DNA of 64,000 nucleotides from Erpobdella octoculata (lineage: Eukaryota; Annelida; Clitellata; Hirudinida; Erpobdellidae), in contig OZ022238.1 of NCBI GenBank assembly GCA_963978895.1, forward strand, positions 28,771,617 to 28,835,616, in the 5' to 3' direction. A program made the position numbers and the translations under genes. Below, piece by piece: positions 10,960 through 24,600 of the stretch (position 1 is the stretch's first letter; the number at the start of each line of letters is the position of its first letter). The notes under the pieces are model-generated. The model saw nothing but the letters and a program-made list of their open reading frames with translations, was not told where the DNA came from and did no database searches.

Positions 10960-12470
10960 TCAGCTCTGCTCGTCAAGAGTAGATTTTTTTAAAGTTCCAT
11001 GATACTTGGCTAACCGCCGGTTGATATGGACAACTTTCATCTTTCCTTGGTTCTTTCCTAGCAACACATTTCTTTTCATTTCCGCTTTTGCCATCATAAT
11101 CACCACCGCTTTCCTTTGTTCCGGAAGATGTTTTGTTTGAGAATGCAATTGCAAGTTCATCTTCATTCTTTTTCAAATCGATTGATCGAATGAAATAGGA
11201 CAGATATACATCGAGAAGATCTTCCACTTTTTCTTTAGCTTCCACTGTGATAGTCGTAATGTTTTCCAGGCTGTTAATTTGCATTGAAGTTTTATCTTCA
11301 GTTTTTTTCTCTTTCTATCAGCAGCTTCCTTGTCAGCAAGTGCCTGTTCCCTCAACTGTGTCATCAAAATTATGCAGAAAATTTTTCACTGTTCTCTAAT
11401 ATATCAGAGTGCTGTAGTATTTGTAGTTGTACAACTGCATGATCACGGGTAGACTTGAGGCTGTCAGAACTTAGTGGAGTACTGGTATTTTCAGAAAATA
11501 TATTCTGCTCAAAAGATTAAAAAAATCAGTCGTCGTAGAAGTAGTGGATGAATCATCGTCAGGCATTGGGTCAAAATTGTTGGATTTAGGACATCCTTTA
11601 CACTGCAGTTTCACCTCAGTTACTGATTGTTGACAAGCGGTACACGATTTAGTTATTCCTGGTTCTTCAATTTATTCTTTTTTGAACAGAAATTTTATGA
11701 AAACTAGATACCACTTTGTCTTTAATTTCCTTTTCCACATTTTTCAAATCGTCTTCATTACTGGCACTAACAGCTTCTTCAAAAGCACTGCTGACAACTT
11801 TATTAACATAATCTTCCAGTTTCTCTCGGTTAATCACGGGCTCAATCTTTTCACTATCTGCATCTTCTTTTGTCTTTTTTCTACTATGGAACTGTAGTAT
11901 AAAAGACCATATTTCTTCAGTGCATCACCAGCATCTTTTTCACTAAGGTCTTTGAATAATTCTTTTTCAGTTGCTTTGAGAGAAAAAAGACCAAACTTTT
12001 TCATGGCATCATCAGTATCAGCTTGTTTGTTTAAAGCAGATCTTTCGTCTTTATCAATTCTTCCAAAATTATTATCATTGCTATCAAAAAATTTGTGTTT
12101 CATTCTCTACTTGAACAAGTTTATTACTGACACTTTCTACAAGCATTGGAACTTTCTCTTCTGAAGATGTCACGTCACGACTGAATTCAAGACAAATTTC
12201 TCTTTTCAAAATGCCGTCATTTTTTTCTTTTTTAACAAGCATAGTTTCCCCAGCCTTATCTTTTATTTTCTCCCTCAGCAACAACAGCTTGTCGTGGAGA
12301 TCTTTTCATTGTTGTGTCCTCAAGAATTTAAATTTATTTAAAAGAGTTTCGTCGAGGAGTTCAACCACGAAGTTATCCGGATTCAAGCCTTCTTTCACCA
12401 CCTTACTGACACGTTCAAACAACTCCGACTTCTTCCTCTCTGTGTTGAGGCCCCTTTTTCCAATTCTCTA
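10960..12470 (-). pseudogene. broken, unrecognised Lys/Glu-rich coding region
   Basis: Minus-strand frames are open in successive pieces: around 12470-12285 (SKVVKEGLNPDNFVVELLDE), 12284-12084 (KEKNDGILKREICLEFSRDV), 12103-11834 (repeated DAMKKFGLFSLK / DALKKYGLLYYS units about 32 residues apart), a possible zinc knuckle near 11590-11655 (CTACQQ...CKGC, C-x2-C-x12-C-x2-C), and 11367-10973 (charged, probably coiled coil). Stops and frameshifts separate the pieces. A Helitron tail is inserted at the upstream end. I do not recognise the protein: a decayed host gene, a set of exons of an unusual gene, or a mobile-element protein are all possible. Confidence 0.4.
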
Positions 12471-12530
12471 CGCCGCTCAAGCATTAACAACTCTCCAAGT
12501 GTGTATTGGTATGTGTATATATGTGTATAT

Positions 12531-12694
12531 AGTTCCCGCTCACTCATCCGCTCCGCTCCGCTTATTTTGTGACGGATTTCAAATTTTTTTCACTATATTT
12601 GATTTCCCTTGACTCTCAAGGTTGTGTGAAAATTTCATTACGATCGGTTGTATGGTGTAGCAATGCATAAAGGACATACATACATACAAACATT

Positions 12695-12729
<35 letters not shown>
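12531..12729 (-). mobile_element. family B Helitron tail
   Basis: Carries the shared block from GTTCCCGCTC through GTGACGGATTTCAAA and TTACGATCGG to ATGCATAAAGGACATACA, ending in (TA)n next to the Penelope-like element. Minus-strand orientation is inferred from family members ending in TC on that strand. Confidence 0.7.
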
Positions 12730-14905
12730 TCTTTTAGGCAAACTCGATTGAAAAAAGTGGCGCACTTGGCTGAATCGATTTTATTTTTAATTTTTTCCAA
12801 TACTCTAAATCGGTTTAAAAATAATTTATTCCCAAACACAAACTCCATAATCTTATAGGCTAATAGATCTATTTCGGCAATTTTTTGCCATCATCAGAGC
12901 CGTTTAACTTTTTAAAATAAAATGCAGTGACTAAATGGTAAAAGATACAACTAATTGAAAGGAATTAAAATACAATTAAAATAAAATTTAAATTCATTAT
13001 ATACAAATGTAACAACATAAAAAATATTTAAATTAAAATAATTATAATAATAACAGTAATAACTAAATAATTAAGATCAGTTAGTAAAGCCTTTAACAAC
13101 GGAATTACGGTCAACTTCAAGGACGTGACTGGAAGAAGAATCACATACATTATCTATAACCTTTGAAACACAAACGTCTGGTACAAAACATTCATTCAAC
13201 GAAGAAATACCTGAAGAAACATTGGCACTATTAACATGCATATTTTTAACAGAAGTTGTAAATGAGTTAAAACATTTATTATTATTATTATTATTATTAT
13301 TTTTATTAGTTTTATTACTATTTAGAGAACCAAAAAGTTTAAGAGTTAAATCAAAAGAATACCATTGTTTATTAATTAAAGGCTTACATTTATTAATAGC
13401 TAAAGCTTCTTTTAATTTTAACTTAATGGGTTGATTTTCTTTCATTAGTATACTGGTGTTATCAATTAGAAATTTATGTGATGGTTTGATTGAATGTTGT
13501 GTTGACATATGTTGGTATATGGCACCACTTTGACAATGCATAGTCAATCTACGAGACAGAGTAGTTCTAGTATGACCAATGTAATTTTCCACCTGACCAT
13601 GTGGAAACGGACACGAAAATTGGTACACTAGGTTGGTTTGTGCTACAAGGCTAGAAACATTATTTATACTATTTTTAATTAAAAGATTATGAGTTTTTCC
13701 ATTATTATAATAGATGTGTAACTTGAGTGTATTAACTTTATTTACAACCTTAATATTATCATACACAATGTTTTTCAACACTTTTTCATCTATTTTATAA
13801 TTATTAGACATCTGATTAGCATAATATAATGGAATTATACAAGAATTTGATGAGTTATTGGTATTAGGTTTTGAAACATGTTTTTTATCAGTAATACGTG
13901 ACATAAATTTATTTATAGTTGCATCAACAATAGAATTAGAATAATTATTATTTATCAAAAGTTGTTTCACTTGTAGAATTTCATTGTGAAATTCAGACCA
14001 TGTTTCTGAAAATTTATAGGCCCTATTTATATAATTATTAATAACATTTAGTTTATATCTTTCAGGGCAATCGCTATTATAATTAAGACAATTGCCTGTG
14101 TTTGTGGGTTTAGTATAGACCTGGCAAGATAGTTTTGATACATTTCGAGTAACTAAAGTATCCAAAAAAGGAATTTGATGTTTATTATTAGCAAGTTCAT
14201 AAGTAAATTGTAGTTTAGAATTTTTTACAAATGCATCTCTCAGTTTAAATAGTTCTTCTAAGTTATCAACTGAAACAAATATATCGTCAACATAACGGCA
14301 ATACAGAAAAGGTTTGGTGTGATTTTCAAATACACGTGCTTCAAGATCACCCATATAAAAATTAGCGAAAGTCGGGCCCAACGGGGACCCCATAGCTACA
14401 CCGTCAATTTGTACATATAAGTCTCCATTAGGTGATAAAAAAGGAGATTGCGTTGTACATATATAAAGTAATTCTTTCAAGACTTCAGGGCTGATTTGAG
14501 GAGGTTGAATACTAGGATGTGAATAAACACACTTACAAATTATATTTATAGTGTCTATAACAGGTACGTTGGTAAACAAACTTTCAACATCTAAAGACGC
14601 AATTATATTAGAACTTCCATTACTATGAATAAGATCAACAAAATCATAAGAAGATTTAAGACTATATTGAGAAGGACAATAAGGAGAAATAATTTTATTA
14701 ATTTCTTTAGCAACATTATAAGTAACAGCAGGACATTGTGAAATAATAGGTCTTAATGAGTTATCTTTCTTATGTATTTTAACATTACCATAAATATAAC
14801 CAGGTTTATAGTCACCTATTATTTTAGAAAAAATTGTTATCTTCTTTTTAATAAGAGTCGCAATGATCTTATTTAGTTTAGATCTGATCTTATTACAAAC
14901 TATAT
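12730..14905 (-). mobile_element. Penelope-like retroelement, 5'-truncated
   Basis: Contains the reverse transcriptase/GIY-YIG frame described separately plus about 350 bp of 3' sequence down to a (TA)n run. The upstream end stops abruptly at a short (TA)n next to an unrelated TIR element. Confidence 0.85.
13077..14905 (-). CDS. Penelope-like reverse transcriptase with GIY-YIG endonuclease (N-terminally truncated)
   Basis: One open minus-strand frame runs from the truncation point at about 14905 to the stop at 13077, about 609 codons. The order of motifs is that of Penelope-like elements: GYIYGNVKIHK and RPIIS (RT fingers), SLDVESLFTNVP (palm motif A with Asp), GVAMGSPLGPTFANFYMGDL, YCRYVDDIF (catalytic YVDD), then PFLDTLV. 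A C-terminal GIY-YIG-type nuclease follows (LVYQFSC...ENYIGHTRTTLSRRL). The family uses the endonuclease for target-primed reverse transcription. The N-terminal region of the RT is missing, so this copy is probably inactive, but the rest is uninterrupted and thus fairly young. A short Asn run lies near residue 430 of the 13077-14579 part. Confidence 0.93.
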
Positions 14906-14914
14906 ATATATATA

Positions 14915-15508
14915 TCGTCGATACAGGCTCGGTTAAATTTTATTGACCAAGTTTTGTTGCAAACTTTTTCTATTATATGAGATAATAGAAAAATCTATAA
15001 TCTTGGTTCTTCTCCTTCATCATCTTTCACACCCTAGAATTGTTGCTAATAACTACCACAGCGAACGTTCTTCTCCACGACGCCCCATGCCAACTAATGA
15101 AACTCAGTACAGTCCTGGTTCTCTCTTTCATCTACCTACCTGTGCTTCTTCATCCTCCATCGACCACGAAGCAGCGTGTCCCAGAAAATCTATTGCACCT
15201 GACCTCTACACTGCGAGCATGTCACCAAAAACTATGAAAGTTTCCCGCCAAAGACCTCGTTCTCACGACGGTGATCCCCGTTGCTCAATTTCACCATCTT
15301 TCTTACTTTCTCGAATTGGTGTTTACAACTACCATAGTGAACGTCCTTCTAATAGCCGAAACTTGCAAGTTAAAAAGTAATAAAGATTTGTATAATCGGG
15401 CGTTCTTTGAACAACTTCGTGGGCGAGTTAAATTACGTGAACTATCTCATATAATATGAGCAAATGTATAATAATAATTACAAAATTTAACCGAGCCTGT
15501 ATCGACGA
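14915..15508. mobile_element. 594-bp non-autonomous element with 26-27-bp terminal inverted repeats
   Basis: The left end TCGTCGATACAGGCTCGGTT (14915 on) is perfectly inverted at the right end (15483-15508). Inside is an imperfect direct repeat (CTACCACAGCGAACGTTCTT near 15051 and CTACCATAGTGAACGTCCTT near 15331). No transposase and no target-site duplication were found, so the superfamily is open. The two reading frames of 145 and 65 codons within it show no recognisable domain. Confidence 0.75.
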
Positions 15509-15527
15509 AAAATTAACACCCAATTAT

Positions 15528-15532
<5 letters not shown>

Positions 15533-15610
<78 letters not shown>
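15533..15610. repeat. (TA)n microsatellite
   Basis: Pure TA run, split from the (TA)n run at 16796-16913 by insertion of the hAT element between them. Confidence 0.95.
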
Positions 15611-16917
<1,307 letters not shown>

Positions 16918-17044
16918 TATTGTTTTTCCTATTAATTAAGTTCAGATTTTACAATCTTTGAAAAAGAACGCAAGTTAGTTCGAAAGCTTAGATATAATAA
17001 ATCATTTTTGTTTAAACTCAAGATTATAATATAAAGGATTTAAT

Positions 17045-18424
17045 CAGGGGCGTAGCTAGGGGGGTAGGAGGGGCGAGCTGCCCCGGGCGCCATCTTGGAG
17101 GGGCGCCAAAGAGGAAGATACAGTATATTCATGCTAGACTAACTCTCTCTCAAAGTTTGCGTAAGATGCAAGAAAAACAGTAGTTTCCTTCCTTGCATCA
17201 GGATGTCGTCCACAGTCTAGTTGTATATCTGCTGCTTCAGTCCATTTAGTTGTTCTGCAGCATCAAACTTGTTAGGTTCTTAGGAAGGGAGAGAGCCATG
17301 TCACTCATGTGTTTCATTTCAAACCCACCAGCCACAATCTAGGCACAGATCTCCGGCTCAGGCAAGGTGGAACTTGGTGACCCCTTCATGCTCCAGCCAC
17401 CAGTCATTTCACATCGTTGACGTAGAGCCAATGTTTTGAAAGCTGCTTTTGCTATCTAGAACGTCTGTGCCCTGTGCAGCACACCTCCTTTATGACATCA
17501 AGTTTATGATACACAGCCTAAGGACCATATTTAATTTCATCAGTGTGTGCATTTATTGACGTTTATTTATTACATTTATTCTCACTGAGTTTTGTGGATT
17601 TTAAAAAAATTATTTCTGTTCTTTACGGTATTTTAAATAAAATTTTTGCTTGACGCATTTTTTTTTCAAATACTGATCGCGAAAAGATGGCGCCAAAACG
17701 CACGCATATAAACCTACACTTTTAGTTCTTAAGAGAACGGCAAAAGTATGAACGAAGTAAACATCGAATCTTTTTCTCAACAAAAGTCAAATGATAAGAA
17801 CAATAGGACACGTAACGTAATAAAAAAAAGATAAGACAGAACACTCACGAACAAAAACCAGAGATGGCTGTACATTTTGAAGTTAGAATTTCATTTTGAA
17901 TTCACAAGATTACAATTATAGAAGGAAAAAAGTCTAAGAGACTTGTGCATTGCTCTGCAAATTCTTTTAACAATTGCAGTATCAATAGCCAGTTGCGAGC
18001 GTTCCTTCAGCAAGCTGAAGCTAATACTCGTATCTTAGAGCATCTATGGGTCACTGCTAAGTGTCGAGAAGGAAACAGCTGAAAAAATCAACTTCGATGA
18101 TATTATTAACAAATTTGCAAGCATGAAGGCGAGAAAAATAAATTTGGATAACGTACGTTTATTATCATGATAATTTTAAGAATGAATGGGCCGTTGTTAT
18201 AGCTTGTAACTCAACTGTTGGTTAGGCAAAGTACTGTAACGAACACGGACATTTTTTCTGCGTCTGTAATACTCTGTATATAGATTAAAATTAAAATTCG
18301 TTTCACTTGAAATGGCTTCAAATTGTGTTTAACTTTAACTTCTTCATTGCAACGGGGGGAGGCCCGGGGGGGCGCAAAATTTATAGTTTCGCCCCGGGCG
18401 CCAAAATTCCTCGCTACGCCTCTG
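17045..18424 (+). mobile_element. hAT transposon remnant with perfect 8-bp target duplication
   Basis: The ends CAGGGGCGTAGCTAGG and the inverted CAGAGGCGTAGCGAGG are hAT-type TIRs. Both flanks read GATTTAAT (17037-17044 and 18425-18432), a perfect 8-bp target-site duplication. Plus-strand sequence at about 17970-18166 encodes the hAT C-terminal region (SIASCERSFSKLKL ... KINFDDIINKFASMKARKI), with a stop after SKLKLILVS. The rest of the transposase is lost. Confidence 0.93.
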
Positions 18425-18432
18425 GATTTAAT

Positions 18433-19410
18433 TTACAACAAGGAAAGGTATTATACATTTACGAAGATCCTGTGTCGAGAAAACGGCGTCTAGCTAAAGA
18501 AAGGCAACAGAGATATCGCGCAAGACAAACTCCACAATCAAAAGCAAAAACTCGAGTTTTAGATGCAGAAGCTCATCAACAACGCGCTGCACAAATGTGT
18601 AGTGAGGAATTGCAAATTTTTCATGCTTCTCATGCCGCATCACAACAACGTTATGTCTATCGACTTACTCCTCAACATCTAGAAGCTCTTCACACTTCCA
18701 TTGCTGCCTCAAAACGTCATCGAATTGAACAAATGTTTCCCAATGAATTGCGTCTACATCGAGAAACCAATGCTGCCTCGCAACGCCATCAAGTTTTGCA
18801 AATGTCTCCCGATGAATTGCGTCTACATTGAGAAACCAATGCTGCCTCGCAACGCCATCAAGTTTTGCAAATGTCTCCCAATGAATTGCATCTACATCGA
18901 GAAACTAATGCTGCCTCGCAACGCCATCGAGTTGAACAAATGTCTCCCAATGAATTGCAACTACATCGAGAAACCAATGCTGCTTCGCAACGCCATCCAG
19001 TTGAACAAATGTCTCCCAATGAATTGAGCTGCTAATGCAATCTCCCAACTTTTAGCATGAGATCGTGCGAATGAGGCAGTTCGTAACGAAGCAATTAATT
19101 TCAACGAAACTCAATTCGATCAACATGATTGTGGTGAATTTGATGTTTTATGTACTTCCTGTCGATCAAGAAATTTTGCTGCAGAGCAACCATCAGATGG
19201 ACTATTCACTTCATGTTGTCGAAAAGGCAAAGTAATGTTGCCAAAACCAATGGACATTCACGGTAATACACTTGAATATCCCGATTTTCTTAAAAGCCTC
19301 AAGTCAGACACGGCCAATCCAAATAGACAAAATTTTCGACAACATATTCGATCATACAACAGTGCAGTTTCTTTCGCTTCCATGGCCGCAAAAATTTTTG
19401 ATTTGCTTAT
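18433..19410 (+). pseudogene. Helitron Rep/helicase N-terminal region, broken
   Basis: Basic Arg/Gln-rich N-terminus (RRLAKERQQRYRARQ) is followed by 23-residue (69-bp) tandem repeats, consensus ETNAASQRH..QMSPNELRLHR, about five or six copies between 18650 and 19028. The frame stops at 18829 through a CGA-to-TGA change within a repeat and breaks again near 19030. It reopens at about 19062-19410 with a Cys pair (CTSC), FTSCCRKGKV, then YPDFLKSL and FRQHIRSYNSAVSFASM. These last motifs are characteristic of the segment just before the Rep domain in animal Helitron proteins. Rep (HUH) and helicase domains are absent. The short ORFs at 18701-19027 and 19235-19489 are other-frame or tail fragments of this region. 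Confidence 0.8.
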
Positions 19411-19522
19411 ATATAAATTTTTTTTATGGTTATCAAATGTCATTTTGTTTTTGTTGACTATTTTTATAATAACGGGCGCCGTATTTTAAAACTTCCGTCA
19501 TTTTTGACGGGCTATCTCTAGT

Positions 19523-19917
19523 ATATATATAACAAGGGAAATCAAAACAAAGGTATCCGGCGGCACCATAGATATCTATGGGCGGCACTAAACAAAACAC
19601 ATATTTATTTAATTTAATAATTATATTTAAAACCTTTAAAACTTAAGAAAAAAATTAAAAATATTCTGTATAATTTAACTATAAATTAATTTATTTTTAT
19701 TTTGTAGAAAAAAAGTTTACTCCAACTTACTACCGCTGACCAAAACGTTTTTTGTCGATAAAACATCAACGGAGAAACAAATTTATTTAAAACTTTACAG
19801 GAACCACCGCTTGAATAAGTTACATAAGTGTGCCAAAATGCAATTAAATCTGTTCGGCCGTTTATATTTTATTCCCGGACAAACAAACAAACAAACATTT
19901 CATTTTTATATATAAGA
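19523..19917 (-). mobile_element. family D Helitron-like element
   Basis: On the minus strand it starts TCTTATATATAAAAATGAAA followed by (TTTG)n and TCCGGGAAT, the same start style as families B and C, and its plus-strand GA at 19916-19917 is followed by T. The left limit, next to the CTAG of the preceding Helitron, contains the palindrome CCATAGATATCTATGG (about 19567). No CTAG end was found at this side, so it may be truncated. Bases 19918-20075 are unassigned AT-rich sequence. Confidence 0.55.
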
Positions 19918-20075
19918 TAGATACCCCGTGTCTGTGTAAGACGTCTGTGTAAGACGTTTTTGTGTGACAATCCGCTATCTATGGCAAACTAATTTATAAA
20001 TAATTATATAATTACAATTTTTATAAATTTTATATAATTAAGTAAATTATTTAAATTAATTCAAAATATAAAAAA

Positions 20076-21492
20076 CTAGCAGTGCCCGTAGCGGCTTCGC
20101 TCGCATGAAATTAGAGAGTTTGAACCGTGCATCCATAGTAGAGATCAATTTTTTAGGTCTCGGCTCGGCCCGTCGACAACTTAGCCCAGCCCGTTTTAAA
20201 AACCCAAACTCCTGGCCCGGCACAGCCCGTCTGAATTAGGCCCGGCCCATTCTTACAGGCTTAGAAGTTCTATATACTTGATGAAAAACTTCGGCCCGTC
20301 CCACCTTGACTTCAGGTTTGGCCCGGCCCAACTGAACACCCTAAAATCACTAAAATATCTATATACTTGGTGAAAAACCTCGGCCCGTTCCACTTTGATT
20401 TAAGGTTTGGCCTGGCCCGTGTGAAGACTCTAAAATAACGGCTTGGCCCGACCGGTGATAAACTGAACTTAGCTACTTTTAACCGGCACAAAACTTCAAA
20501 ATACTAATTTTTACATTTGTAGCACTTACAGTTTTTGAGTAGCAGTTATTTTGAAATCAAATAACCCTTTTTTCCACCCCACATTTGATGTCCTGGAAAC
20601 CAAATTTTTAAAAAAATGTTGAAACACTTATATCATAATTTTTTGAGTAAATACTAAATACTAATTTTGACATCTGTAGCATTCACAGTTTTTGAGTAGC
20701 AGTTACTTTAAAAACCAAAGAAAACCTTTTTCCACCCCACATTTGAGGTCCTGAAAACCAAAATTTCAAAAAATGGTGAAACACATATATCCTTATTTTT
20801 AGAGTAGAAACTAAATACTAATTTTTACTTTTGTAGCATTAACAGTTTTTGAGTAGAAGCTACTTAAAAAACCAAATAACCCAATTTTCCAACCCACATT
20901 TGAGGTCCGGGAAACCAAATTTGTAAAAAATGGTGAAACACGTATATCTTTATTTTTAGAAAAGAAACTAAATAATAATTTGTACATCTGTGGTATTTAC
21001 TGTTTTTGAGTAGCAGTTACTATAAAAGACAATTAGCCCTATTTTCCACCCCACATTTGAAGTCCTGGAAACCAAATTTTCAAAAAATGCTAAAACACGT
21101 ATTTCATTATTTTTGGAATAGAAACTAAATACTAATTTTTACTCCTGTAGCATTAACAGTTTTTGAGTAGAAGCTACTTTAAAAACCAAATAACCCAATT
21201 TTCCAACCCACATTTGAGGTCCGGGAAACCGAATTTTCAAAAAATGGTGAAACACGTATCTTTTTATTTTTCAAAAAGAATCTATATACCAAATTTCAAA
21301 AAAAAATTTTTTAGAAAAAAGTTTGTTTTCCAGTTTTTTCCCCTCAGGAGCAAAATTTTCAAAAATCCTTTCTTAGCGGATGTTTACGCTATAAAAGTAA
21401 TATCAATTCCAAATTTCACGTTCCTAGGATGAGGCGTTTGAGCTCGGCGTTGATTATCAGTCAGTCAGGACATGTTCTTTTATATATATAGA
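20076..21492 (-). mobile_element. family C Helitron, full-length copy C1
   Basis: Minus-strand 3' end: hairpin-forming GCGAGCGAAGCCGC, an 11-nt spacer and CTAG (20076-20079), with A at 20075. Minus-strand 5' end: TCTATATATATAAAAGAACA (21492 downward), followed by (CTGA)n. It contains a GC-rich GGCCCG region (20150-20460) and five tandem units of 155-160 bp, each with TTTTGAGTAGCAGTTA and GGTCCTGGAAACCAAA. No real coding sequence. Confidence 0.82.
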
Positions 21493-21529
21493 TTAATGAT
21501 ATTTTAAGCTATTTTCTTTATTTCATTTG

Positions 21530-21532
<3 letters not shown>

Positions 21533-21619
<87 letters not shown>

Positions 21620-24600
21620 TTATATTTATATTTATATTTATATTTATATTTATATTTATATTTATATTTATATTTATATATATATTTATATTTATATTTA
21701 TATTTATATTTATATTTATATTTATATTTATGTTTATATTTATGTTTATGTTTATGTTTATGTTTATGTTTATGTTTATGTTTATGTTTATGTTTATGTT
21801 TATGTTTATGTTTATGTTTATGTTTATGTTTATGTTTATGTTTATGTTTATGTTTATGTTTATGTTTATGTTTATGTTTATGTTTATGTTTATGTTTATG
21901 TTTATGTTTATGTTTATGTTTATGTTTATGTTTATGTTTATGTTTATGTTTATGTTTATGTTTATGTTTATGTTTATGTTTATGTTTATGTTTATGTTTA
22001 TGTTTATGTTTATGTTTATGTTTATGTTTATGTTTATGTTTATGTTTATGTTTATGTTTATGTTTATGTTTATGTTTATGTTTATGTTTATGTTTATGTT
22101 TATGTTTATGTTTATGTTTATGTTTATGTTTATGTTTATGTTTATGTTTATGTTTATGTTTATGTTTATGTTTATGTTTATGTTTATGTTTATGTTTATG
22201 TTTATGTTTATGTTTATGTTTATGTTTATGTTTATGTTTATGTTTATGTTTATGTTTATGTTTATGTTTATGTTTATGTTTATGTTTATGTTTATGTTTA
22301 TGTTTATGTTTATGTTTATGTTTATGTTTATGTTTATGTTTATGTTTATGTTTATGTTTATGTTTATGTTTATGTTTATGTTTATGTTTATGTTTATGTT
22401 TATGTTTATGTTTATGTTTATGTTTATGTTTATGTTTATGTTTATGTTTATGTTTATGTTTATGTTTATGTTTATGTTTATGTTTATGTTTATGTTTATG
22501 TTTATGTTTATGTTTATGTTTATGTTTATGTTTATGTTTATGTTTATGTTTATGTTTATGTTTATGTTTATGTTTATGTTTATGTTTATGTTTATGTTTA
22601 TGTTTATGTTTATGTTTATGTTTATGTTTATGTTTATGTTTATGTTTATGTTTATGTTTATGTTTATGTTTATGTTTATGTTTATGTTTATGTTTATGTT
22701 TATGTTTATGTTTATGTTTATGTTTATGTTTATGTTTATGTTTATGTTTATGTTTATGTTTATGTTTATGTTTATGTTTATGTTTATGTTTATGTTTATG
22801 TTTATGTTTATGTTTATGTTTATGTTTATGTTTATGTTTATGTTTATGTTTATGTTTATGTTTATGTTTATGTTTATGTTTATGTTTATGTTTATGTTTA
22901 TGTTTATGTTTATGTTTATGTTTATGTTTATGTTTATGTTTATGTTTATGTTTATGTTTATGTTTATGTTTATGTTTATGTTTATGTTTATGTTTATGTT
23001 TATGTTTATGTTTATGTTTATGTTTATGTTTATGTTTATGTTTATGTTTATGTTTATGTTTATGTTTATGTTTATGTTTATGTTTATGTTTATGTTTATG
23101 TTTATGTTTATGTTTATGTTTATGTTTATGTTTATGTTTATGTTTATGTTTATGTTTATGTTTATGTTTATGTTTATGTTTATGTTTATGTTTATGTTTA
23201 TGTTTATGTTTATGTTTATGTTTATGTTTATGTTTATGTTTATGTTTATGTTTATGTTTATGTTTATGTTTATGTTTATGTTTATGTTTATGTTTATGTT
23301 TATGTTTATGTTTATGTTTATGTTTATGTTTATGTTTATGTTTATGTTTATGTTTATGTTTATGTTTATGTTTATGTTTATGTTTATGTTTATGTTTATG
23401 TTTATGTTTATGTTTATGTTTATGTTTATGTTTATGTTTATGTTTATGTTTATGTTTATGTTCATGTTCATGTTCATGTTCATGTTCATGTTCATGTTCA
23501 TGTTCATGTTCATGTTCATGTTCATGTTCATGTTCATGTTCATGTTCATGTTCATGTTCATGTTCATGTTCATGTTCATGTTCATGTTCATGTTCATGTT
23601 CATGTTCATGTTCATGTTCATGTTCATGTTCATGTTCATGTTCATGTTCATGTTCATGTTCATATTCATATTCATATTCATATTCATATTCATATTCATA
23701 TTCATATTCATATTCGTATTCATATTCATATTCATATTCATATTCATATTCATATTCATATTCATATTCGTATTCATATTCATATTCATATTCGTATTCA
23801 TATTCGTATTCGTATTCGTATTCATATTCGTATTCATATTCGTATTCGTATTCGTATTCGTATTCGTATTCGTATTCATATTCGTATTCGTATTCGTATT
23901 CGTATTCGTATTCGTATTCGTATTCGTATTCGTATTCGTATTCGTATTCGTATTCCTATTCGTATTCCTATTCGTATTCCTATTCGTATTCCTATTCGTA
24001 TTCCTATTCGTATTCGTATTCGTATTCGTATTCGTATTCGTATTCGTATTCGTATTCGTATTCGTATTCGTATTCGTATTCGTATTCGTATTCGTATTCA
24101 TATTTATATTCATATTTATATTCATATTTATATTCATATTTATATTCATATTTATATTCATATTTATATTTATATTTATATTTATATTCATATTTATATT
24201 TATATTTATATTTATATTTATATTTATATTTATATTTATATTTATATTTATATTTATATTTATATTTATATTTATATTTATATTTATATTTATATTTATA
24301 TTTATATTTATATTTATATTTATATTTATATTTATATTTATATTTATATTTATATTTATATTTATATTTATATTTATATTTATATTTATATTTATATTTA
24401 TATTTATATTTATATTTATATTTATATTTATATTTATATTTATATTTATATTTATATTTATATTTATATTTATATTTATATTTATATTTATATTTATATT
24501 TATATTTATATTTATATTTATATTTATATTTATATTTATATTTATATTTATATTTATATTTATATTTATATTTATATTTATATTTATATTTATATTTATA
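21533..24600. repeat. giant hexanucleotide array with block structure
   Basis: After (TA)n (21533-21614) comes (TTTATA)n; then 287 uninterrupted TTTATG units (21739-23460); 33 TTCATG units (23461-23658); mixed TTCATA/TTCGTA with a few TTCCTA (23659-24100); alternating TTCATA/TTTATA; and finally TTTATA to 24600. The register of six is kept throughout, so several frames on both strands stay open for 900-1000 codons. These frames are artefacts. The array sits inside a family C Helitron, whose tail resumes at 24601. Confidence 0.97.

Noticed and set aside
14943..15459. 145- and 65-codon frames suggesting a gene
   Set aside because: They lie wholly inside a TIR element, overlap each other in different frames and show no domain.
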